Source: an uncultured Rhodospirillaceae bacterium (GTDB taxonomy: Bacteria; Pseudomonadota; Alphaproteobacteria; UBA8366). Taken from it: 64,000 nt of DNA. Where the stretch lies: positions 205,723 through 269,722 of the forward strand of contig CAJWLM010000001.1 of assembly GCA_913043025.1 (NCBI GenBank), in the 5' to 3' direction. The notes beneath the pieces are model-generated. The model did not search any database, was not told the origin of the DNA, and saw nothing but the letters and a program-made list of their open reading frames with translations. The translations under genes were made by a program, and so were the position numbers. Positions 52,295-61,052 of this stretch are shown in pieces. Within the stretch, counting starts at the first letter, position 1, and every line of letters starts with the position of its first letter.

Positions 52295-52727
52295 CGCCTA
52301 TCAATCTTATGAAAAATTTGGCACAAGCGCTTCTCAAAATGAAGCGAAAGCCCTTTTAGAAGCCGCTCGAATGCTAGACGCATGTCTACCCAACCCAGAT
52401 GATATTGATTCATACAAGGCTGCGCTAAGATTGAATTGGCGGCTTTGGACAATATTCCAGGCGGATATATCATCAGAAGAAAATCCATTACCTCAAAATA
52501 TCAAACAAAATATTTTGAGCTTGAGCGTATTCATAGATAAGCACACGGTGAACGCCTTGGCGGAACCAGATGCTCAGAAATTGAACGTATTGATAGATAT
52601 TAATAAAAATATAGCCTCTGGGCTTCTAACTAAACCAGATACCGATGGTAACAATTTGTCTGTATCAGGGGACGAGCCACCAGCTGAACCGCCAACAAAT
52701 CTCAGAAGTGAGGAAATTGTCGCATAA
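52281..52727 (+). CDS. flaF: Flagellin assembly regulator FlaF
   Basis: A 148-residue FlaF. Conserved parts are MSQPSAYQSYEKFGTSASQNEA and RLNWRLWTIFQADISSEENPLPQ, then LPQNIKQNILSLSVFIDKHT. In Caulobacter FlaF is needed for flagellin production or export and works opposite to FlbT. The pair flbT-flaF is typical of alphaproteobacteria. The C-terminal 35 residues are Asp/Pro/Glu-rich and not conserved. Confidence 0.92.
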   Translation: MSQPSAYQSYEKFGTSASQNEAKALLEAARMLDACLPNPDDIDSYKAALRLNWRLWTIFQADISSEENPLPQNIKQNILSLSVFIDKHTVNALAEPDAQKLNVLIDINKNIASGLLTKPDTDGNNLSVSGDEPPAEPPTNLRSEEIVA

Positions 52728-52853
52728 CTCCAACTTTTCAGTGTTTGCACTGGATCAACAGTTGTGGGGGAGGTGCCAATTGGCAGCCTGGCCTAGATTA
52801 GTCAGAGTTGACATTGTTTTGCTTCATAGAGATCTAACGGCTAGTCAATAGCC

Positions 52854-54947
52854 TTATTGCTCATCTGAAAACCGGTTTTGAGAAGAAGCCCAATCTCTTA
52901 ATGCCTTTGCAACATCACTTATGAGATCGGCCCAAGCACCAGGCTTTTTCTGTCGAAATAACCGCATCTGAGGATACCACGGGCTATCGTTCCGCTCTAA
53001 AAAATATCGCCAATCCGCTGTATTACCCAACATCACCCAAACAGGTCTGCCAAGAGCACCGGCCAAATGGGCCATTGCTGTGTCAACTGTAACAATAACA
53101 TCTAACGATTTGATTAGGGCTGCCGTTTCGGCGAAGTCTGTTAGATGACAGCCCAAGTCCGTAATTTCTTCAAAGCCGGTTGGGATACCCTCCTTTTGCA
53201 GCGAATAGAAGTCGATTTCTTTCATGCATAACAACTTGTGTAATAGCTTTGGTGGACATGAACGCATTCGATCATCTTGGCGGTGCGGATTGCCTGACCA
53301 AACGAGACCGACGCTTTTAATAGGTTTGTCAGAAATTTTACGCCATTTCGGAGTGAGAGCCTCATCCGCTGAAAGATAAGGGCAATCTGCTGGGATGGTT
53401 TCTAAAGTACTCCCAAGAGCGAATGGCAAGCTTAGTAACGGAATGTGTGTGTCAGTTTCAGGTGCTTTGTCGTTATTTGAGATCACTGTGATTGCAGCAT
53501 TAACAGTTCTCATCAGACGGACCAAAGTAGGTTGACAGGCAAAGGTTACTTCTAATCCCATTTCTACAAGTCGATTGAGGTACCGGCAAAACTGCAATGT
53601 ATCACCGAAGCCTTGTTCAGCTGTAACAAGCACAGAGTGAGCGTTGCAGTCAGGGGACCATCTTGGAATTTTTGAGAAGCAGTCTTTTTTTGCGAGCCTC
53701 GCTTCGTAATTACGAAAGCCTTCTCGTAAATTGCCGCTCTGCAATTGAGCTATGCCCAGACTTTTACGAATAGCCAAATGATTAGGTTTGAGTGATAACG
53801 CTTTCTCGTAAATTGTAATTGCATCGGATGGCCGATTAAGATTAATCAGTAATAGTCCAATGTTTGCATAGTTTGTAAAATCTAACGGGCTTTTCTTTAG
53901 CGCATGCTGATAGCATGAAAGTGCCTCATCAAATCTTTCTGCTTGCCGTAATACGTTCCCGAGGTTTCGGTCGGCTGCAGGTAAAGAGCTGCTTATCGTG
54001 AGGGCACGGCGCAAGAAATTTTCCGCGGCATCCAAATTACCGAGAGCCTGATGAGCAACCCCAAGGTTATTCAATGTTTCATAAAGGGCTCCTGTGGTTG
54101 TAAGTGCTGCCTCGAAATGCTCAACCGCCTCCGAATATTTGCTCAAGTCACAAAGCGCGAGCCCAAGATTATTATGAGCCTCGGCGGAGTCGGGATTCAA
54201 GGCAAGAGCACGCTCCCCAGTTTTAACTGCTTCTTTTTTTTGACCTAGTTTACGGGCTATTGCTGAAAGGCGGCAAAGTGCCTCTACGTGGGTAGGATCA
54301 CCCAAATGAATTGCACGAAAGCACTCTACGGCATTCTTTAGATCGCCCAACTTCTGAAATAAAGCACCCAGTTGGAACTTAGCCTCGGTATTCTCTGGTT
54401 GCTTAGCAAGACCAGCGGTGTAGGCATTGATTGCGGGCTTGAGTTGGTCGTGTTTGGAAAGTGATTTAGCAAACGTAAAAATTGCCTCCGGTGGTGGGTG
54501 CATTTGCAGAGCATGGTCTCCTTGTTCTAACGCCTCCTTTGTTTTACCTTGATATATCATGCAGATTGCGAGTCCTAGCTGATGCTCCGGATTTTTTGGT
54601 GCGAGTAATATTGCGCGTGACCAGGCACCTGCTGCTTGTTCCCAGCTTTTATCAAGTCCTAGGGCATTGCCAAGGTTTGCAGCATAGACCGCATTATCGC
54701 GATTAATATTGGACGCTTCTGTAAAACATTTTATCGCTAATTTTGTGCCCCCGCCCCTGACTGCATTAACTCCACGCAAGTTCCAGGCTTCGGCGTGTCC
54801 AGGGCGATTTTTAATTAATTGACGAAGAATATTCTCCGCACTCTCATGCTGGCCATTATCAATACGCAATAAGATTTGATCAAGCACTTGATTTGCGGAT
54901 CCAACGAAAGACCCGTCAGGTGACTTCTTGTTAGGGTATGATGCCAT
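52854..54947 (-). CDS. TPR protein with GT9-like glycosyltransferase domain, copy B
   Basis: A 697-residue homologue of the protein at 46624-48366. It has about ten TPRs (residues 18-440, e.g. NPDSAEAHNNLGLALCDLSKY, YETLNNLGVAHQALGNLDAA). The C-terminal domain (about 455-690) carries VTAEQGFGDTLQFCRYLNRL, VGLVWSGNPHRQDDRM and VITVDTAMAHLAGALGRPVW. It is transcribed toward flaF and lies between the flagellin genes and flgL. The same TPR plus GT-B layout suggests a protein-directed glycosyltransferase, and flagellin is the obvious neighbour; the acceptor is inferred. Confidence 0.82.
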   Translation of the reverse strand: MASYPNKKSPDGSFVGSANQVLDQILLRIDNGQHESAENILRQLIKNRPGHAEAWNLRGVNAVRGGGTKLAIKCFTEASNINRDNAVYAANLGNALGLDKSWEQAAGAWSRAILLAPKNPEHQLGLAICMIYQGKTKEALEQGDHALQMHPPPEAIFTFAKSLSKHDQLKPAINAYTAGLAKQPENTEAKFQLGALFQKLGDLKNAVECFRAIHLGDPTHVEALCRLSAIARKLGQKKEAVKTGERALALNPDSAEAHNNLGLALCDLSKYSEAVEHFEAALTTTGALYETLNNLGVAHQALGNLDAAENFLRRALTISSSLPAADRNLGNVLRQAERFDEALSCYQHALKKSPLDFTNYANIGLLLINLNRPSDAITIYEKALSLKPNHLAIRKSLGIAQLQSGNLREGFRNYEARLAKKDCFSKIPRWSPDCNAHSVLVTAEQGFGDTLQFCRYLNRLVEMGLEVTFACQPTLVRLMRTVNAAITVISNNDKAPETDTHIPLLSLPFALGSTLETIPADCPYLSADEALTPKWRKISDKPIKSVGLVWSGNPHRQDDRMRSCPPKLLHKLLCMKEIDFYSLQKEGIPTGFEEITDLGCHLTDFAETAALIKSLDVIVTVDTAMAHLAGALGRPVWVMLGNTADWRYFLERNDSPWYPQMRLFRQKKPGAWADLISDVAKALRDWASSQNRFSDEQ

Positions 54948-55054
54948 CTATGTTGAGCCCATAGTTGGGAAATCGGAAATATGCTTATCAAAAATTACTG
55001 TGTAAGGGGTAATCCGAAGCTATTAATATCAGCAATTTATTGTTCGTTAAATAT

Positions 55055-56008
55055 TTAGAAAAACGTGTTGAGCGTTAGGCGTTGTATGCGCGCGATCACC
55101 TGAAAGGATGCCTCTAATTGGACCTGTTCAAAGTTCAGCTTAGCGACTGCTTCAGCTGTGTCCACATTCTCAATATCGCCAATTTTTGTTTCGAGGAAAA
55201 CCTTTACACTGTTGTGTTTACTACGTTGTTCGGCAATAAGGTTTTGGTCGAGCGCGATACCTGACGCGATATTTTGCAGGGTGGGATTGACCCCATTGTC
55301 CTCAATGGCCTCATTAAGTTCGGTAATAGCCGCCTCAACGACCGCCAGCTCTGCTGCAGTGGGAGGTTCGGTAAACGTCATTTGGGCCATATTATCCAAC
55401 GCCCGTATTACTTTTTCAAATGGATCTGCATTTGCTAAAACGCCGTAAGAAACGACGAAACTATTGTCAATCCGGACTGAATTGACAGTTGAATCGCCTT
55501 CATAATAGCCCGTGTCTGGGCCATCATCATAGGGTGGAGGAGCAGGCGCTGTATAAATACCGTTACCCAGATCGACGGGCTTCGTATCGGTTTTACCGCC
55601 GGAGAATAAAAAGCGCTCATTATCTTTTGCATTTAGTAGGTCAACAACTAAATCACGAAATTGTTCAGCCATATTGGGGATATCGAGAACGTTAGCCGTA
55701 TCACCGTTACGGGCACTCTGAAATAATGAACGCATTTCTCTAGCAACTTCATCAACCCGATCCACCGAAAATAGCATCATATCAAGCCGTTGCTCTGCAA
55801 TTACGATGTTTTCAAGAAATTGATCAGTTTTGGCAAGATCAGCTTTAGCATTCAGAAGGCGTTGTGCGTCACCTGCAAGCCCAGAAAACGTCTGTGTTTT
55901 TTTTCCTGTTGCAACCTGTGTTTGACTGTCAAATAACCTTGCCTGTGTACGGAGTGTGGCTTGCAAAACTATTTGGCTTTGTGCGTGGGATCCGATCCGG
56001 CTTACCAT
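55055..56008 (-). CDS. flgL: Flagellar hook-associated protein 3 FlgL
   Basis: A 317-residue hook-filament junction protein. The start is MVSRIGSHAQSQIVLQATLR at 56008, preceded by TAGGGG with 7 bases; the frame opens earlier, inside flgK. The flagellin-like N-terminal segment is LRTQARLFDSQTQVATGKK with FSGLAGDAQRLLN. The C-terminal D0-like helix is LNFEQVQLEASFQVIARIQRL with TLNTFF. It is the last gene of the flgI-flgL operon, 10 bp after flgK. Confidence 0.93.
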   Translation of the reverse strand: MVSRIGSHAQSQIVLQATLRTQARLFDSQTQVATGKKTQTFSGLAGDAQRLLNAKADLAKTDQFLENIVIAEQRLDMMLFSVDRVDEVAREMRSLFQSARNGDTANVLDIPNMAEQFRDLVVDLLNAKDNERFLFSGGKTDTKPVDLGNGIYTAPAPPPYDDGPDTGYYEGDSTVNSVRIDNSFVVSYGVLANADPFEKVIRALDNMAQMTFTEPPTAAELAVVEAAITELNEAIEDNGVNPTLQNIASGIALDQNLIAEQRSKHNSVKVFLETKIGDIENVDTAEAVAKLNFEQVQLEASFQVIARIQRLTLNTFF

Positions 56009-56018
56009 TTTGATGCCC

Positions 56019-58130
56019 CTATGTGACCGAGTTGAAGAGTTCATCAAACATCGAATCTACAACCGATACTATTCTAGCGGCGGCGTTGAATGCTTGTTCG
56101 AGAATAACGAGCTCAGAAAGTTCTTCATCTAAGTTGACGCCCTTTTCTCCATCACTTCGGAACTTAAGGGACTCAAGGTAGGCGCCATTAAATTCAAATT
56201 GATTTTTCGCCTCTGCAGCAAGTGAGGCTTGCAGCGATAACATTTGTGATGCATAGCCAGATATGGTTGAACTTGTGCCTGCTATCCCACCATGTGTTGC
56301 GAAGTCCAGTTGGGTATCGAAACGTCCAGCAATGTTATTTGCCGCGGTGCCATCTCCTGAGACAATTCCATCTTCTGTCGCTGCGGCTGTTAAGCTTAGT
56401 GTGCCGCGCGAGACCAGCGTTGGGTCATCGGCTATTTCTGAACGAACCGCAAATACATTAGAAAACCGCCGTTCATCAATGTCCATATCGATGCCCGATA
56501 GAAGGTTACCGCTATCAGTGAGAACAAAGTTGCTGTTGTCTTCGCTTGTTATGACCATGCGTCTGCCACTCCCATCATTGGCTATTGATGCGACAATATT
56601 GGCAGTTGAGAGGGTTGCGTTAGCTGTAATGTTAGCGGCGATGGCATCTAAGTCATCGCCTGAAGCATAGGTTACGGTTGCGGCGGTACTTTGGTCGATA
56701 TCAAATGTAAGCGTTCCAGCTATGCCTAAAGCAGTAGTACTATCCGCCTGTTGAGAAGACACAAAAGAATTATAATCCGAATTATCGGTAACTGCTTGGA
56801 ACATGTCATTGAATCCAAAGTAGTGTCCGAAATTTCGGGTATTCCCTCCGACTGTAGTGTATGCGCTTGTACTCACATTTATTGCTATACCGTTTGCCGC
56901 ATCATCAGAACTGATCACAATATTGCCATTTGAATTAATTGATGCAGATGCATTGGTCATAGCGTCTATTGAGCTCACCATCGATCCGGCATTACCAACG
57001 GTACTAAGGTCAGCGATATCAAGATTTTCAACGACCGCACCAGTTGTACGGTCAATTACCGATATTCGCACGGCACCAGTGCCTTGTATGTCGTCGGTCG
57101 TCGCAAAGCTGTGGGTGCTCGTTAGACTGGTTGGAGGTGGTGTTGCCGTACCAGTGTTATGTTGATTATTTACTTCATGTACAATGGTTTTAGTCAGTTG
57201 GTCTAACTCAGACTGTAAATCTGGTAAGACCCTATCTCGCAATGCAATAAGTGCCTGAAGCTGTCCGCCGCTTATTTCTGGAGTGATATCATCCGCTGCG
57301 GCTGTGGAGCCGTTAAGAAAAATACCCGTAATACCTCCTGGATAACCGGCATCGTCCGGGTCAAGATATTGTGTGGCGGCGTTCAATCCTCCAGCAGCAC
57401 CATGATCCATAGCTATCGCAATGCTACCAGTCAAAAGTGTTCTACCACCTTTTGTGAACAAATCGATCCGACCGTCTGAATTCTCTATTGCTTGAATGTC
57501 AATCATTTCCGATAGTGCTTCCAGCTCACGGTCACGGCCATCTCTGAGTGAACTGGTGTCTTCACCAATTAATTCTCCCCGCTGAATTTGCACATTAAGT
57601 GCCGAGACATTTTCGATGCCGGCATCGGTAAGACTAACAAGTCGCGCTATTTCTGCATCTGCCTCGGTGCGAAGACGTTGGATATTTTCTCCAAGAGTGC
57701 GAACCCTAAGTGCTAGCTCACGCGCTTCGGCAATTGCTTCAAACTGGAAAGCTTGATTTTCCGGTGTTAATGCTAGCGCTTCGAAAGCATTTTTCAGTCC
57801 GACCAAGGAAGTTGCGACAGAATTATCGTCCGATGGGGTGCCAAACAATGCCTGAATTTCAGACATGAACTTATCGCGCACTTCGTAATTATTAGTAATA
57901 GTCTGAGTTTCTCGAATTTGCCTTAATAAAAACTCGTCCACAGAGCGTGAAATTGCAGATATTTGAACCCCGACCCCGACCCCGGCCAGCGTTGTCTGAG
58001 AGAACGAAACATCTTTACGCGAATAACCCTCGGTATTTACGTTGGCTATATTTTCAGACGTGACCTGTAGCGCTCTTTGAGTTGACTGAAGACCACTTAC
58101 TGCTGACTGGATTGCGAGCGTTAGGCTCAT
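56019..58130 (-). CDS. flgK: Flagellar hook-associated protein 1 FlgK
   Basis: A 703-residue protein, first of the hook-filament junction proteins. The N-terminal FlgE/FlgK-type motif is AVSGLQSTQRALQVTSENIA, then NVNTEGYSRKDVSF. The C-terminal D0 helix is VNLDEELSELVILEQAFNAA, then RIVSVVDSMFDELFN. The central region (about 300-600, Thr/Ser/Asp-rich) is variable, as usual. It follows the FlgN-like gene by 32 bp. Confidence 0.94.
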   Translation of the reverse strand: MSLTLAIQSAVSGLQSTQRALQVTSENIANVNTEGYSRKDVSFSQTTLAGVGVGVQISAISRSVDEFLLRQIRETQTITNNYEVRDKFMSEIQALFGTPSDDNSVATSLVGLKNAFEALALTPENQAFQFEAIAEARELALRVRTLGENIQRLRTEADAEIARLVSLTDAGIENVSALNVQIQRGELIGEDTSSLRDGRDRELEALSEMIDIQAIENSDGRIDLFTKGGRTLLTGSIAIAMDHGAAGGLNAATQYLDPDDAGYPGGITGIFLNGSTAAADDITPEISGGQLQALIALRDRVLPDLQSELDQLTKTIVHEVNNQHNTGTATPPPTSLTSTHSFATTDDIQGTGAVRISVIDRTTGAVVENLDIADLSTVGNAGSMVSSIDAMTNASASINSNGNIVISSDDAANGIAINVSTSAYTTVGGNTRNFGHYFGFNDMFQAVTDNSDYNSFVSSQQADSTTALGIAGTLTFDIDQSTAATVTYASGDDLDAIAANITANATLSTANIVASIANDGSGRRMVITSEDNSNFVLTDSGNLLSGIDMDIDERRFSNVFAVRSEIADDPTLVSRGTLSLTAAATEDGIVSGDGTAANNIAGRFDTQLDFATHGGIAGTSSTISGYASQMLSLQASLAAEAKNQFEFNGAYLESLKFRSDGEKGVNLDEELSELVILEQAFNAAARIVSVVDSMFDELFNSVT

Positions 58131-58162
58131 TTTTTATTTCCTGTGGGCTGCTAATTATGAGT

Positions 58163-58612
58163 TTAAAATTCTTCGTTTAATGTAAAAGCTATTTTGCCTG
58201 CCATCTTTTGTTTGTCTGCTTGTGCCCTCTTACCCTGGCCGGTGGCGGAATATCCCGCAGGTGCTATTTGTTGGTTTTCAATAGAATGGGCAATGGTCTC
58301 CACAACTTGGTGATTAACTGTCATTGCAGCGCGGAGAGCATGCACGTTACTGCGAACCGCATCCTGAAACCGCGAATTAGATTTGTGAAGTTTTTCACGC
58401 AGGCCTGTATCGACGTCATCAAGAAACGCTTTATTCGCGGCAGCGTCATGCAATCGATGCTCGTATACTTCCACAAGTGATTTTTTTGCCTCAATTAATG
58501 GCTCTATTTCATCTACACGCGCTTCCTTGAGCAAAGAATTTTCTTGTTCAATTATCGTTATAATAGACTCCGTTGCATCTATAAGTTCGCTGGCAAGTGC
58601 ATTCGGGTTCAT
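58163..58612 (-). CDS. flgN: FlgN-like flagellar export chaperone
   Basis: A 149-residue all-helical protein: ELIDATESIITIIEQENSLLKE, then EPLIEAKKSLVEVYEHRLHD, and a Lys/Gln-rich C-terminus. FlgN is the chaperone for FlgK and FlgL, both encoded just downstream. The family is poorly conserved; helical pattern, length and position upstream of flgK support the call. The ATG overlaps the flgJ stop by 4 bp. Confidence 0.8.
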   Translation of the reverse strand: MNPNALASELIDATESIITIIEQENSLLKEARVDEIEPLIEAKKSLVEVYEHRLHDAAANKAFLDDVDTGLREKLHKSNSRFQDAVRSNVHALRAAMTVNHQVVETIAHSIENQQIAPAGYSATGQGKRAQADKQKMAGKIAFTLNEEF

Positions 58613-58935
58613 TTCTGGGCCTCCTGTAAACTTAAGATTTCACGCTGCACCTCATCTGCTAATCCAAAACCGCCCGCTTTGGCTGCGGCTTTCCCATATT
58701 CTTGAACTAACATGGAACGGAATACTTTTTCTCCTTGGCCGCCGCCAAAAGGACCATCTGTCTTTATGCCGGCGAACATCGTTTCAAATACTTGGGAAAG
58801 AAAAAAAGCTTCTACATCCTCGGCGGCTTGCCGAGCTTGAGACTCGCTAAATGTTTTTACTTTCGATACCGTTATATCATTCGGGTTTTGCACGTTGCTG
58901 AATTGAGCCTTAGCAAGGCTCGATGATATATCCAT
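58609..58935 (-). CDS. flgJ: FlgJ-type rod-binding protein (no muramidase domain)
   Basis: A 108-residue protein matching the N-terminal rod-binding domain of FlgJ: AAEDVEAFFLSQVFETMFAG, then GEKVFRSMLVQEYGKAAAKA and GGFGLADEVQREIL. The C-terminal muramidase domain of enterobacterial FlgJ is absent, as is usual in alphaproteobacteria. It overlaps the flgI stop by 1 bp (TAATG) and the flgN start by 4 bp. Confidence 0.9.
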   Translation of the reverse strand: MDISSSLAKAQFSNVQNPNDITVSKVKTFSESQARQAAEDVEAFFLSQVFETMFAGIKTDGPFGGGQGEKVFRSMLVQEYGKAAAKAGGFGLADEVQREILSLQEAQK

Positions 58936-60104
58936 TACAGCACCTCTATTTCTGCTTGCATTGCGCCGGCAGCTTTGATCGCTTGTAAAATGCTGATCAT
59001 GTCTCGTGGCCCTATGCCTAACGCATTTATGCCATTCACCAATTCTTGGAGGGTTACGCTGTTCCCAAGAACGGTGAGTTTACTTTTGCCCTCTTCTACT
59101 TCTATTTTTGTGCGGTTTACCTCTTTTGTCTCACCTGTATTTGAAAAAGGCGCGGGCTGAGAGACCTGCGGCGTTTCAGTGATGCGTATGGTCAAATTGC
59201 CCTGTGCAATGGCAACGCTAGAGATACGAACATTTTCACCCATTACGATTATTCCCGATTGTTCGTCGATTACAATCTTAGCAATTTGGTCAGGTTCTAC
59301 GCGGAGCTGCTCGATATCCGTCAAAAGTTCAATTACTTGATTTTGATAATTGTCTGGCACGGTAAGTTGGACCGTCGCTGGATCAATTACTCGTGACGTC
59401 GGCCGGCCAACGAAAGCATTGACCGCGCGCGCGACGCGCCGAGCAGTTGTGAAGTCAGGGTTGCGGAGTGACAGACGTACTTTTTTTAAGGTTGCAAGTT
59501 GGAATGGTATTTCTCGTTCAATGATTGCTCCGTTCGGAATACGAGCGCTGGTTGGCACGCCTTTAACAACCTGGTCTGCATTGCCAGCGGCCGCGAAACC
59601 GCCGACTTGTAAATTTCCTTGGCCCACAGCATATACTTCTCCGTCCGCCGCAAGCAGTGGTGTCACTAACAACGTGCCCCCTAATAGGTTCGATGCAGAA
59701 CCTAACGAGGAAACGGTAATATCTATGGTAGTGCCCTGGCGAGAAAATGGCGGTAGCTTTGCTGTGACCATTACAGCTGCGACATTTTTTGTATCTAGGC
59801 TTGTATCACGTGCATTAATGCCCAGACGTTCAAGCATGCCGATAAGACTTTCTTTAGTAAATATTGCGCTACCAAGGCTATCGCCTGTTCCATTCAATCC
59901 AACTACCAAGCCATAACCGACTAGCTGATTTTCTCGGACACCCTCAAAGTCTACGATATCTTTAATACGTGATTGGGCAGCGACACTTAGGGTGAATCCG
60001 AGTAAAATTGTAATGCCCACAAGTGCAGAAATCACTTTGCGATGCAAAATTTGCCAAACCAACAAAAAATTGACGGCAACATTCTGTTCTGCCACATACC
60101 GCAT
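58935..60104 (-). CDS. flgI: Flagellar P-ring protein FlgI
   Basis: A 389-residue P-ring protein. I place the start at ATG 60104 (MRYVAEQNVAVNF) because AAAGG lies 8 bases before it and because the sigma-54 promoter at 60148-60163 predicts transcription to begin about 34 bp upstream. The open frame extends to 60272, which would put the first codons upstream of the transcription start. A signal peptide runs to about AAQS (residue 45). FlgI motifs are GVRENQLVGYGLVVGLNGTG, GGTLLVTPLLAADGEVYAVG and the C-terminal LVNGINALGIGPRDMISIL. It heads flgI-flgJ-flgN-flgK-flgL. Confidence 0.93.
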   Translation of the reverse strand: MRYVAEQNVAVNFLLVWQILHRKVISALVGITILLGFTLSVAAQSRIKDIVDFEGVRENQLVGYGLVVGLNGTGDSLGSAIFTKESLIGMLERLGINARDTSLDTKNVAAVMVTAKLPPFSRQGTTIDITVSSLGSASNLLGGTLLVTPLLAADGEVYAVGQGNLQVGGFAAAGNADQVVKGVPTSARIPNGAIIEREIPFQLATLKKVRLSLRNPDFTTARRVARAVNAFVGRPTSRVIDPATVQLTVPDNYQNQVIELLTDIEQLRVEPDQIAKIVIDEQSGIIVMGENVRISSVAIAQGNLTIRITETPQVSQPAPFSNTGETKEVNRTKIEVEEGKSKLTVLGNSVTLQELVNGINALGIGPRDMISILQAIKAAGAMQAEIEVL

Positions 60105-60147
60105 TTCATTAGCCTTTCTTCGGGCATGTTTACCCGAAATACATAAA

Positions 60148-60163
60148 AGCGAAGCTCGTGCCA
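60148..60163 (-). promoter_or_regulatory. Sigma-54 promoter of flgI operon
   Basis: Read on the minus strand: TGGCAC-GAGCT-TCGCT, one mismatch in the -12 part of the consensus TGGCAC-N5-TTGCW. GG and GC are correctly spaced. It gives a leader of about 34 nt to the chosen flgI ATG. A palindrome lies 112 bp upstream. Confidence 0.7.
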
Positions 60164-60267
60164 GTTTTGCAGATTTGTAAGTAACTGAATTTCCAGAATA
60201 AAAAACCCCGGAGAGTTTCTCTCGCTTTTGTGCTAGACGTTCTGGGGCAAGGGCTGCCGATTGGCCC

Positions 60268-60280
60268 GGCAAAGATTGCC
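60268..60280. promoter_or_regulatory. Putative FlbD-binding palindrome between flgI and fliX
   Basis: GGCAAA-G-ATTGCC, one mismatch from GGCAAA-N-TTTGCC, with extra CCC on the left. It is centred 112 bp upstream of the flgI -24 element and about 89 bp before the fliX ATG, so it could act on both divergent genes. A sigma-54 site for fliX was not found. Confidence 0.6.
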
Positions 60281-60362
60281 CTTCGCGGCTTGGAATATAT
60301 GAGACTTAAAATTAAAAAGTTAAGACGTTTTGTATTGTGTAAAAAAGGGCTATGCTAGTTAT

Positions 60363-60782
60363 ATGAAAATAGAACGAACAGGATCAGTCCGACCTTCCAA
60401 CCCAGTGAAGCGTGCTGGGAAAACAGGTAAGGCTGGTGATGCTAAATTTAGTGAGGCTCTTGACCAAGCCGCTGCAGGAGTTGGGGGTGTTAGTGGCGCT
60501 GCTCCGGCTCAGGCGGTAGATGCGCTATTAGCTATACAGGAGGTGGACGATGCCGTTGATGGTCGTTCTCGCAAGGGACAGCGATGGGGCGAGAGCATTC
60601 TTGATAAGCTTGAGGAGCTGCGGATCGGCCTTATTGGCGGCGTGATTCCCCCAAATGATCTTGAATCTATCACTCAAATGTTGAGGGAAGGTCGCGGCGA
60701 AGTGGAAGATCCAGAGTTGAACCAGGTGTTAGATGAAATTGAGCTTAGAGCTCGAGTAGAAATGGCAAAATTTCGTCGTTGA
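60363..60782 (+). CDS. fliX: Flagellar assembly regulator FliX
   Basis: A 139-residue FliX starting MKIERTGSVRPSNPVKR (ATG 60363; the frame opens at 60330). Conserved parts include SEALDQAAAGVGG, AVDALLAIQEVDDAVDGR, KLEELRIGLIGGVIPP and VLDEIELRARVEMAKF. In Caulobacter FliX binds FlbD and couples its activity to completion of the basal body. It is divergent from flgI, as in Caulobacter. Presence of both FliX and FlbD supports the proposed control of the sigma-54 promoters listed. Confidence 0.9.
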   Translation: MKIERTGSVRPSNPVKRAGKTGKAGDAKFSEALDQAAAGVGGVSGAAPAQAVDALLAIQEVDDAVDGRSRKGQRWGESILDKLEELRIGLIGGVIPPNDLESITQMLREGRGEVEDPELNQVLDEIELRARVEMAKFRR

Positions 60783-60915
60783 GGTACTGGAAACTATCCG
60801 CTCACACCCACTGGACCCATGCTCGGCAAGTTACAATGCCAAATTCATCACAGACTAATGTTTGTTTATTGAAAAAAGGGTCAGCGTTATTAGATGTATG
60901 CGCCACCTCTGTAAT

Positions 60916-60950
60916 ATCGAGGCCGGCATCTTTTAGATGCCGGCCTCGAT
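60916..60950. terminator. 16-bp perfect hairpin between fliX and flgH
   Basis: ATCGAGGCCGGCATCT (60916-60931) and its exact inverse AGATGCCGGCCTCGAT (60935-60950) with a TTT loop. It lies midway in the 270-bp gap between convergent fliX and flgH, so a bidirectional terminator is the simplest reading. Neither flank has a T-run, which is unusual for an intrinsic terminator. Confidence 0.7.
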
Positions 60951-61052
60951 TAATGCGTCGACCTTGCTTGGGAGGGGTAAAGAGAGCTAAGGATCGGCGC
61001 AAATTCTCTCACAGGACGACTTGGGCGGCTGTTTCTGGATTTAACAATCTCA

